Below are positions 34,750-44,228 of a stretch of 64,000 bases of DNA, one piece after another; position 1 is the stretch's first letter, and every line of letters begins with the position of its first letter. This DNA is from Gordionus sp. m RMFG-2023. Its lineage: Eukaryota > Nematomorpha > Gordioida > Chordodea > Parachordodidae. A program made the translations under genes and the position numbers. The notes under the pieces are model-generated. The model saw only the letters and a list, made by a program, of their open reading frames with translations. It ran no database searches and was not told where the DNA came from. Location of the stretch: contig NC_088777.1 in NCBI RefSeq assembly GCF_954871325.1, positions 27,319,366 to 27,383,365 of the forward strand, written 5' to 3'.

Positions 34750-37700
34750 ATTACTTCCGCGGTCTTATATGATCATTGTGGCGCATCACTGTGCCGCCCA
34801 TTTCTAATTGAATCAAATTCAACTTTGAACCTCTGTTTACCTCAACAATGCCCCTAGCCCATTTCTTGCCCTTCCCGTCAAACAAACGAGTCCATACTTT
34901 TTCTCCAACTTCTAACCTAATCTTTCGGTCCTCCAGAACTCCCTTCTCGTGACTCTTGGCCCTTAGAAAATCTAGGGGAACCCTAGTCCTCCGACCCAAA
35001 AACAATTCAGCAGGTGTCACTCCCTCCTTCCTAGAATTGAGGTAATACAACTGGGCCAAATACACCCCATTCCCCTGATTGCCGGCCTTTCTTATCCAAT
35101 TCTTAACAATTGCTACCATTATCTCAGCTTGAACATTTGAGCTGGGATGATAGGGCGGGGTCAAAATGTGTCGAATCCTAGACTCTTTACAAAACTGCTT
35201 GAAATTTTCGCTAACAAAGGCAGGCCTCCATCAGATACAATGGTATCCGGCAATCCAAACCTGGCCATTAATGCCATCAATTTCCTTACAACAATTTTCG
35301 TGGTATATCCATGTACCTCCTCGTACTCTATCCATTTCGAATACGAATCCACTACTAAAAAATACGACCTTTTGTCTAAATCGAAAAAATCAACATGTAA
35401 GCGTTCCCACGGTTTTCTCGACCTAGGCCATATCTGACCCACCTCCTTTCGGGGCATCGCCGCACACGAATTACACGGTTCACATGTCCTTGTGATATTT
35501 TCAATATCTTTTCCCATACCCGGCCACCAAACATATTCACGGGCCCACGATTTCATCTTCCCTTGACCTTGATGTCCAGCATGTAACAAATTTAAAATTT
35601 TACCCCTTAATTTGAACGGAATTACAGCACGATTACCCCTCATTAAACAATCATCTATCACAGACAATTCCTCCTTCACCTTTTTAAAAACTTTACAATC
35701 CTCCTCCCAAGTCTTTTTCCCCATTACACATAACTTTATCCTAGTCATTTCTCTATCTCTCAATGTACTCAACTTAAGATCCTCCCAATTGGTAGGACCC
35801 CCTTTGAGCATATGCGAAAGCAAACAAACCAGGGCTTTTTCACTGTTTCGAACATTATCTTTGTTCCCTTCATCATTTTCTTCACTTAATCCTAATCGGG
35901 ACAAACTATCAGGCAAACAATTCTCTTTACCGCAACGATATCGGATCTCCACATTAAAGCTGCCCACCAACAACAACCAACGTTGTAACCGGGGAGACAT
36001 CATTAACTCCCGATTGTTTTTCCGAAATAAGTAAATTAACGGTTTGTGATCAGTAAAAATTACAAATTTTTTACCAATCAAATATTCACGACATTTTGTC
36101 AACCCGAAAATCACAGCCAGGGCCTCTTGTTCAATCACAGAATATCTGGTTTCCACCTCACGAAAAACACGCGAGAAAAACAATACAGGTCTCTCCAAGC
36201 CCTCTATTACCTGTAATAACGCACCACCAACTCCTTTATTTGAGGCATCTACCGCCAAAACAATTTCCAAGTCATTATCAAAACACACCAAAACTGGCTC
36301 TTTTCCAATTTTTTCCTTTAAAATTTCAAAACTGCTGTACATCCTTCCACTCATAATGAATTCCTTTTTTCAATATATCATATAACGGCGCCGCCACCTT
36401 TGCAAAATCTTCCACGAACCTATGGTAATAATTGACCATACCCAAAAAAGACTGCAACTCAGCCTTAGTGTCAGGCCGTTTCATGTTCGATATATTCTTC
36501 AAATTCTAATCCAAAGGTTTCACTTCAATTCCATTAATCCGATGACCCAAATATTCAACCTCCATTACCCCCAGAACACTTTTCTCCTTACTAGCTCTCA
36601 AGCCTTTATCACGAATTCTCCTAAACACTTCCTCCAAACGTTGATTATGCTGCTCCGGCGTCACTCCAGTGATTAACACATCATCCATATAGTAAAATAC
36701 CCCTTCCAATCCTTGGAAAACTGACGCCATGGTCCGTTGAAAAATGGGAGCAGATACACTCAACCCAAATGGTAATCTACAAAACGCAAACAACCCCTTT
36801 GGAGTCGTTATCGTCAATAATTTACGGATCTCCTTTCTCAAAGGTAACTGCAAATACGCCGACGAAAAATCCACCTTGGAAAAATATTTCGCACCCTTCA
36901 ACTGAGCCAAAATCTCTTCAATCCTAGGCAATGGATATTTAACCTCCACCACCCATCGATTTACCGTGACCCTGAAATCCGCACAAAGTCTCAATTTACC
37001 ATTTGCCTTTTTAACAGGCACTAACGTAGTTGCCCAATCGCTATATCCCACAGGAATAATAATGCCGTCCTTCACCCATCTATCTAATTCCTCATCGATC
37101 TCCTTCCTCCATTCAAAAGGAACTCGCCGACAAGCCAAAAAGATCGGTGAAAAACCCTCCCTCAGTTGAACATCAACTTGATAATCATTTAAACAACCTA
37201 ATTTTTCATCAAAAATAATGCCATACTGCCTTACTAGAATAGGAATAGCTTGATTAACCTTATTCCAATCCTCTTTTCCCCCGGCCACAATTTGCTTCTC
37301 ATTTCCCTCATCATTATGATCCAACTTACTCGATTTCTCCATTATCTCCGAAATTTCACAAATTTTATTATCAGTATTATCCAAATTTTCTCTCTCTCCA
37401 ACATCCATTATTACATTATCACTAGTATCAAAAATATTCCAATAATTATTGGGAGGACCAAGCTTGGTAATCCAATCCCACCCCATAACAGTCTCAACAT
37501 TTTCCTTTACTACCCATAAATCAAGGAAAAATATAGTATCATTAAGATTAACCCCCAATTTGGCCTTTCCCAACACAGCAACTTCCGATCCATCAAACTG
37601 CCTGACACACATAGCCTCTTTTTCCAGTTTGCCCCCAGGCCAATACTTATAAAAATTCTCCTGCGACATTAGAGAAATACTAGCCCCGGTGTCAAATAGC

Positions 37701-38150
37701 ATTTCTATATTCCTATGATCAATCCTCAAACTAACCCTCGGACACAAACATGGTCCATCTAATTTTTCCGTCATTAAAATATCATATGTTTTAATCGGAG
37801 AATCAGCGTTTATTTTATCTAAAATAATAATTTCATTGGCATTCTCATTGCCCCTTAAATTCAACTCGGAATTTAAATTTTTATTACTAACAATTACATT
37901 TCTTTTAACAAGATTTGTGAGACATCTTTCCCAAATAAAATTCTTAACATCCCTTCTAAAAGAATAACGAACAACATTCCTCGGATATTGTTCCCACCTA
38001 AATCGACTAACCTCCCTCTCAGAGAAATTACGAGAATGATTTCTTATTTTAATTCTATCATTTCCCTCATTTCGACTAATAATATTAAATGTTTTATTAT
38101 ACAAATTTTTCCAAACTCTCGGAGCCCCGACTCCTATATGATTCACCTTG
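34750..38150 (-). pseudogene. Pol region of the inner Ty3/gypsy element
   Basis: On the minus strand: protease near 37.7 kb (MLFDTGASISLMS), reverse transcriptase about 36.5-37.2 kb (LVPVKKANGKLRLCADFR, LPFGLSVSAPIFQR, YMDDVLITG), RNase H about 35.9-36.4 kb (LAVDASNKGVGGALLQ, FTDHKPLIYLF) and integrase about 34.8-35.7 kb (HAGHQG...CEPCNSC, LHVDFFDLD, VSDGG, PPYHPSSN). A C-terminal tail reads EKVWTRLFDGKGKKWARG. Between protease and reverse transcriptase there is no minisatellite, unlike the plus-strand element. Only a few breaks are present, fitting its young LTRs. Confidence 0.92.
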
Positions 38151-38161
38151 CAATCATATAG

Positions 38162-38911
38162 TCAACACGAATTTCGTGATACTTCCATGCAGTCCACAGC
38201 TACATATCCCGGCCTTTTACATTTAAAACATAATCTGGCCCCATTTAAACTAACCATTTTTACATTAGCATTTCCTATTTCAGGTCTCTTTAACGGAAAT
38301 CCATCTTTAAACCTTTGCTCTGGGACTACGCAGGTATCCCTTTTATGTCCTCGCCATCCGCAACGATGGCAAATGATCATTTCCACAAATCTTTTATTTT
38401 CCTCGTAATCATTAAATTTCTTATTCATATTTCTATCACTCACCTGGCTCTTAACCGGACCTTTGCTCTCCTTCATCAACGCATTGATGGCTTCTTTCAT
38501 TTCTTTCATTTCCAGGAGGATCCTATCTGACCTCTCCCCAACATTTCCAGCCTTGATTTCCTCTAAAACATCTTTTAGATTACCTTCCAAGTCTGCTATT
38601 TTCTTCCCATAAATATCCGATATTAAATTAAAATACGTTTCCTCCATTTTCTTTTTATAAACATCTGACACCGCAGTGTCCTTCTTCCAATTGCAATACA
38701 TGCCTGCCAGTACCGCAGTACCCCTTTTTACCAACAATTTCAATATAATAATCAATAAATACATCATTAATAATATTCCCACAGTAATCAACTGTTTACC
38801 TAAATCCAATTCATTAAAGTTCTTATACATAACTTTATAACCCAAATCCTTATAAAAGAGAACCTTATCCCCAAAACTATGCTCCCCACTAGGCCTAAAA
38901 AAATAAACCAT
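38162..38911 (-). CDS. Gag-position protein of the inner element, membrane segment plus zinc knuckles
   Basis: 249 residues on the minus strand, beginning MVYFFRPSGEHSFGD. A hydrophobic helix lies at about residues 43-61 (LITVGILLMMYLLIIILKLL), then a charged, probably helical middle (ADLEGNLKDVLEEIKAG, EMKEMKEAINALMKESKGP), and near the C-terminus CHRCGWRGHKRDTC and CFKCKRPGYVAVDC. The second has a Tyr where His is usual in the third ligand position. No capsid domain is recognisable. Order and size match the 7,294-8,073 protein. Nucleic-acid binding and membrane association are inferred from motifs. Confidence 0.8.
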   Translation of the reverse strand: MVYFFRPSGEHSFGDKVLFYKDLGYKVMYKNFNELDLGKQLITVGILLMMYLLIIILKLLVKRGTAVLAGMYCNWKKDTAVSDVYKKKMEETYFNLISDIYGKKIADLEGNLKDVLEEIKAGNVGERSDRILLEMKEMKEAINALMKESKGPVKSQVSDRNMNKKFNDYEENKRFVEMIICHRCGWRGHKRDTCVVPEQRFKDGFPLKRPEIGNANVKMVSLNGARLCFKCKRPGYVAVDCMEVSRNSC

Positions 38912-39140
38912 TTGCTCATAAATTCTTTTAATTAATACTAATAATCAATTATAAAAATTTAAATATTTGTAGAAAATATTAATACAGCACCTTAAATAAA
39001 AACTTCTCTATCAGAATCGTATAATGGTTAGTACAAATGCGCAGTCAAAAATTCTTAAAAAAATTATATAATTAAAAAATTTTTGTTTTACCTTCTAAAC
39101 CGAATAACTCCTAGGAAACTATCAGCGTCACAAGACACCA

Positions 39141-39504
39141 CTAAAAAAAATTAAGACTTTATTCGAAATCTAAACTTACACACTAAAAAAAATCCTAAAC
39201 ACAAACTAAGAGAAAAAACAGAAACAACTCAAACAAACTCTCGAAACTACAAAAATCACAAAGCAGACAAAAATATAACTCACCAATGATCTCTTTATTA
39301 ATAATTAAATTAAATCAAAATCAAATAAATTCGTCATTTTTAATATAAAAAGAAATTAATTTCATAAAAAAAAATAATAATAATAAATCCACATATAATA
39401 TATTACATCTAATTTTTCTATCCAATCAACCTTATTTTAATCGGTTGATTGGCATTTCGCGTAAACAAAAAAAATATAAAATGTACGTATTTACAAATAC
39501 GACA
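39141..39504 (-). repeat. 5' LTR of the inner Ty3/gypsy element
   Basis: 364 bases. Pairs with 32,557-32,922; stem at 39,422-39,452. Bordered on its inner side by the TGG-starting primer-binding site and on its outer side by GTAT. Confidence 0.95.
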
Positions 39505-39538
39505 GTATCAAGAATATCCTGTAGTCACGGTCAACAAC

Positions 39539-39932
39539 TGAAAAAAAAACTACGTGGAAAAAAAACCCTTTCTTGAAATCCCTTCCTATACTCAAATTAC
39601 AAATTAATGACAACTAACTAAAGGCGGTTATTTTGTAACAACACAATACTTTTATTCTAATATTTTATTAGTATGATTTTTTAATAATCAATTATTTATA
39701 ATAAACTAATTATTTCAGACAATAATTTCAAATATAAAAAAAAAACATTTTAAAAAAAAATCTCATAATATTTTGAAAATAAAAATAATGATTTTTTTAC
39801 AATTATTTTTCAACATCATAAAAAAAATATCACGTGTTGTATTAAGATAATTATAATCCAATCAACCTTATTTATTTTGGTTGATTGGCATTATACAAAA
39901 ATTAATATAAATTTATCTATAATACTACGACA
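39539..39932 (-). repeat. 5' LTR of the outer Ty3/gypsy element
   Basis: 394 bases. Pairs with 26,503-26,898; stem at 39,858-39,888. Confidence 0.92.
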
Positions 39933-41795
39933 AAAAATTTTCAAAATTTTAGTTTGGAGATATAATGAGAGCTGTCCTATTATTTAAAAAATTAAAACGG
40001 ATTTAACGTTTTAAATTTGCTCAGATTCTCAATTAAAGATTTAGCAACTGATATGGTTAGTTTTTGCATTATATAGGGAGCAAGCTTTCTTCGTCTTCCG
40101 CGCTCACCATCTTGTTCCTGTTTTTTTGAAACTTAGCAGGCTCCTTTAGCCAGATAAATTATTTTCACCAAGATCAGCTGCTCTCTTGTACTATATATTT
40201 GCAAACTAATAGTTTGTTACCTATCTCCGTTTTTAATATTAAATTTCTAATTTTACCTAGAAGAGCATTAATAACTAAAGGTTGTTGGTCTTTGACATAA
40301 AATGATTAGAGAACTTCTTCCCTTGATTTTAATTTATCGCGAAGTTTCAGCTGGAACATAGTTGCTATAATATTTTCATCTTCAAATAGTCCCAATAAAC
40401 CTAGAATTATTAAATATTGATTAATTGCTCCTGGAAATAGGTTTTTCTAATTTTATCATTTTTTGATATGATTTATCAAGGAAATTCCCTTGATTTAAAT
40501 TTTTATTTCAAAATTGAAAAGTATAAGTCTGATCCTCTATAGAATTTGTTTATAACAACTGTATTATCTTAAATATGCATATTGTAACATGGATAATATT
40601 TAGTGCTGTAAATGTTACTCCAAAAATAAACGCGTTAGCATTACACGTTACCTTTTTAAAGAAGGAACGCGCGTTACTGACTATTCAAAAAAGTAACGGG
40701 TTACTTAAAAAATTAAATATTATATTCAAAAAAAATATTTATTTTATTCCTACAATATATAAAATTATACAAAAATAATATATTATACATAGGATAACAT
40801 CTTTTTGTAACAATTTTTTATATATTTTTAGCAACAATTGACTTTCAAATCTTCAAACAAGAGCACTTAGTGCTTAATACAGCTTTGTGCTAAACACATG
40901 TTCAATTGGCGCAGAGGATGTATTTTAATAAATAATAATTTAAATTCTGGAAATTTATTAAAAATATTAAGAATTATCTTTATTTTGAAAAAAGCTTAAT
41001 AGATCATCTTCACGAGGATCTTCATTTATTTCCGAATCAAAATTTTTTTTATCTTTATCAGAAAATATTCTGATATGTGGTTGGATAAAGGAATCAAGTC
41101 TGCTCTTTCTTTAAAAATCTTTTCCTAAACTGGAAATAAGTTCTAACATTCTTCCTTTGTTGACCTATAATTTTATCTAGGACCAATCCAATTTAAATAT
41201 TGTGTGAATTATAATGGATAGTATATATTCATCTTTATAGATGTGTTTAAATCTATTGAAAATAAAAGACACTCAAAATATAAATTTTAAGCAATATTTG
41301 AACTGTAAGCATTTTGTATATGCCTTCCAAGATTTATTTAAAAAGCGGCTTACAAAACTTGAAATTATTTAAAGCCATTTTTTAAGCTTTTAATATTATA
41401 ATAGTTATGGTGGGAGTGAGATATTACAAATGCGTTTTTTCTACGCTTTCTAAAATTGAAAGAGCTATAGCAATCGATTCCATAATCTATAAAATCATAT
41501 ATATAAATGTGTCATGAATGGCCATGTTTTTGCTTTTTGAAATAAAGGTATTAAGATTTGGGTTTAACCAAATAAATTTTATATCAATGTGTAGCCTAAT
41601 TATTAATTTTTAAAATAAAATTTGAATTAAAGCACTATCTATAATAGTTTATGAGCTAGATGAGGTTATGTGAAAGTTGTTTTTCTGGCCAGTCAATACA
41701 TAGATGTTATGACTGGCCATATACTATGTGTTAACTGGTCATAATATATTATTTAAGAATTTTATTATAAATATGAAATAATACAATATGAAATA
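39933..41795. other. AT-rich sequence, possible old hAT debris
   Basis: No intact frame of note. Near 40,590-40,720 TAGTGCTGTAA begins a stretch rich in AACGCG and GTAACG motifs, like a hAT-type end. Minus-strand fragments near 40,250-40,400 vaguely resemble a hAT-transposase N-terminal region but are too broken to call. The rest is AT-rich. Confidence 0.35.
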
Positions 41796-41797
41796 TA

Positions 41798-42335
41798 GGG
41801 GAGACCGGGGATGGTTGGGACATTTTTTGTTCAAACTTTATAATTTTAATATTAATAGACTAATCTGAATAATTAAAACATCTTCTGAATCCCAGAAGTA
41901 TAGGCTATTTGAAATAATTAATATATATTTTATGAAGATTATATTTTTTTAGAAAATTGAATTAAAAAAAAAAAATTTTTTTTGTCCCAACCACGACAGA
42001 CTCTGTGTACGTTGGGACACACATATGTGATAGTTGGGACACTCATGAAATAGAGGCCTAAATAAATTTAAAAATTTAAAATCAGTAATCCAGTAACACT
42101 AGAGACTATGACACATTTGATTTTATTGATAATATTGAAATTCATAATCAATAACTATATAAAAAAAATTTTAGCAAAATTTAGGAAATTTATTTTGGTA
42201 AATAAAAAATTGTAAAAAAAATTTTTTTTTGGGTGGAATTTTTTTATTTTATTTTATTGCTACTTGATAGGCCAATTCTTTAACCTAAATAAAATACGTA
42301 ATATATAAATTAAAATGATCTATAAAAAAATTTAA
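41798..42335. mobile_element. Internally deleted pogo-type element (one end)
   Basis: GGGGAGACCGGGGATGGTTGGGAC at 41,798, after TA, is the same end as at 49,332. About 430 bases (41,798-42,225) match 49,332-49,760 closely. Then about 42,229-42,325 matches 55,862-55,955, which in the large copy lies just beyond the transposase N-terminus. So this copy has lost the transposase by an internal deletion with its junction near 42,228. The other terminal repeat is not visible; MITE and DIRS-like sequence follows. Confidence 0.82.
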
Positions 42336-42337
42336 AT

Positions 42338-42890
42338 TATGAAAAATAGGATTATCACAATGATATCATTATGATAAGATAATCCTATTTCTCAAATTAA
42401 TAATAAAATGTTCATTTCATAATTGAGAAAATGATCATAATGAGAATCTATAAACAATTTTAAAAATTTTAAGTATGAAATAAACATTTTATTATTAATT
42501 TAATATTGTGATTAATGATATTCATTTAAATGATGAGAAACAATTTAATAAATTTTAAAGAAATGAATATTTTAAATGTTTGATTATACACAATACCAAA
42601 TGATTCATTATTCACAATGCTAAATAATAATTTTAAATGATTCATTATTAACAATACTAAATGATTCATTATTTACAACACTTAATGATACATTATTCAC
42701 AATTCTAAATAATTCATTATTCACAATGCTAAATTAATAATTTTAAATGATATTCATTATTAACAATACTAAATAATTCATTATTCACAATACCAAATGA
42801 TTATTTATTCACAATATTAAATTATTCATTATTTACAATACTAAATTAATAATAAAATTTATTAAGTTGTTTAAAGATTCTCATTGTGAT
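42338..42890. mobile_element. Inverted-repeat MITE with internal 24-bp tandem units, copy A
   Basis: CATAATGAGAATCTATAAACAA near 42,435 is mirrored by TTGTTTAAAGATTCTCATTGTG near 42,867. Between them is an array of about ten variable units around ATTCATTATTCACAATACTAA (unit about 24-30 bases). A palindrome centred on ATGATATCAT (about 42,349-42,392) sits at the left. The same repeat occurs at 57,615-60,700, split by a hAT. No transposase inside. Confidence 0.75.
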
Positions 42891-44153
42891 TTCTGTTTTG
42901 TCGACTCCCATCAACCTCAGTAACCTGTGGAACCTGCCGATGGAGCTGCTATCCAGAGTCGGCACTGACGGGGGTAAAATAGCTGCTGCGTATGGGGTTA
43001 TCCGGTCTGCGAATATGTTGCTCATGATAATTGGCTCCCCATTATGGTCGAACTGTTCTGTGGTCGGGAGGTCGTGGATGCTATCGCCGCTTGAGGTGGA
43101 TTGCCTGTCGTCGGTTTCGTCTTCGGCTTCTCCATTGCCTGTGGCGCTCGTGGGCGAGAATTTTTGGCGCCTCACATCTTTGATCCATCGTCTTATTTCA
43201 GTAGATCATCGATACAATTATCGGCCCACGGGATCAGGGCGTCGGTGATGCCCAACTCTATCGTCGACGGGGGGAGGCTACGAAGGAATTCACGAATTGT
43301 CTGCAGGTTTATTCTTTCTGTTGGGAAACCCGTGTCTGGAACCTCCATAACTGGTGGAGGGTTGGCTATGGTCATTTTCTCTAATAGGAGATCTATAGAG
43401 AGCGGTTGTTGACCCTGTCTTCTTTCCCGCAAAGGAGGCAGGGGGGCGAAAGGGCGTTTGTTGCGGCATAGGTGGGGGGCCGCCAACAAACTTATACATT
43501 GTTTGGTGCGATTCCCATCTTATTTGGTCCCAGCCGCAGGCTATAGATTTCGCGTATACCTGGGCTTTGGTTGCCACGTCTCTCAAGAATTCTAAGGAGT
43601 TGTCCTCTATGATTCCCTTGACTGCTATTTTCAGGGATGGGAATTCATGGATGTCGCGACCTTTCAGTTGAAACCCTTGTGTCTTCTCACCCAGCCATAT
43701 TGCATTAGTGAAATGTTTAGCTATCCTGATTAATTTCCTCTTGTCCGTTTTTCCTGGGACGTTGAGTGTGAGTAATTCTTCCTCGGAAAGAAGGAATTCT
43801 GTTGATTCTGTGGTTAAATCGATTATCGGTGGAATGGTCGGGAGGTGTTCCGTTTTGGAAAATATGTTGAGCGAGTTAGGTTCCACTATTTCCTTACTCT
43901 CAGTTTTGACTGCATCTAATTTAACGAAGAATTCGTTCATTTTATTGATCATGTTGTCCACTTTGTGGTTAAGATTCGTGCTTGTCTTCTGTTACCCTCT
44001 GGTTGTTAACTGAAGCCAATCTAATATTTTCGATGTCAGCGCTTAATTGTGCATTCTTTTCTGACATGGTGTATGCTCTAGTGTTTGGCCTATTGGGCAA
44101 ATTTTTATTATTATCAATTTTTCCTGCCTATCGGGTGTAATTAGTAAACCTCG
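42886..44153 (-). mobile_element. DIRS-like (tyrosine-recombinase type) retroelement fragment, minus strand
   Basis: On the minus strand the region reads as a Gag-like protein: a region with LIRIAKHFTNAIWLG and MYKFVGGPPPMPQQTPFRPP, then Ser/Pro-rich sequence, ending in SNIFADRITPYAAAILPPS and RFHRLLRLMGVD. The last block recurs on the plus strand near 45,420-45,520 in the facing fragment. Family assignment rests on the RNase H of that partner. It is broken and truncated where it meets the MITE. Confidence 0.55.
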
Positions 44154-44228
44154 AATTTTTGCGTCGGTCAGTACTATTACACAATTATAATTTTCCATTG
44201 TGTAATAGTACTGACCGACGCAAAAATT
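44154..44228. repeat. Perfect 31-bp inverted repeat with 13-base spacer
   Basis: The arm 44,154-44,184 (containing GCGTCGGTCAGTACTATTAC) is exactly complementary to 44,198-44,228, with spacer 44,185-44,197. It lies between two fragments of the same retroelement family that point away from each other, so it may be two copies of one terminal repeat meeting head to head. Confidence 0.95.

Larger units (their letters stand above)
32557..39504 (-). mobile_element. Inner Ty3/gypsy LTR element, minus strand, young insertion
   Basis: The LTRs (32,557-32,922 and 39,141-39,504) are identical by eye except for two bases in one A-run. The 4-mer GTAT flanks both sides (32,553-32,556 and 39,505-39,508). 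A likely primer-binding site, TGGTGTCTTGTGACGC on the minus strand, sits right after the 5' LTR (about 39,125-39,140), and a polypurine tract (CATAAAGGGGTGGTA) just before the 3' LTR. Body, on the minus strand: Gag-position ORF about 38.2-38.9 kb, Pol about 34.75-38.15 kb, zinc-knuckle ORF about 33.0-33.5 kb. It is the best-kept retroelement here, with only a few breaks. It inserted into the leader of the outer element. Confidence 0.95.
26503..39932 (-). mobile_element. Outer Ty3/gypsy LTR element, minus strand, containing a second element
   Basis: LTRs lie at 26,503-26,898 (3' LTR) and 39,539-39,932 (5' LTR). Read on the minus strand they begin TGTCG and end CA. They differ at roughly 15-20 of about 395 positions by eye, so the insertion is not recent. 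Flanks are AAAAA on both sides, a possible 5-bp duplication in low-complexity sequence. A polypurine tract (AAAGGGGTGGCA) abuts the 3' LTR. Its own body is 26,899-32,556 plus 39,505-39,538; the rest is the inner element. Pol lies at about 28.5-31.1 kb and the Gag-position part at about 31.5-32.3 kb. It is broken in many places. Confidence 0.9.

Noticed and set aside
35147-37652. Several plus-strand frames of 67-140 codons opposite the inner Ty3/gypsy element
   Set aside because: They are antisense shadows of Pol with no motif of their own.
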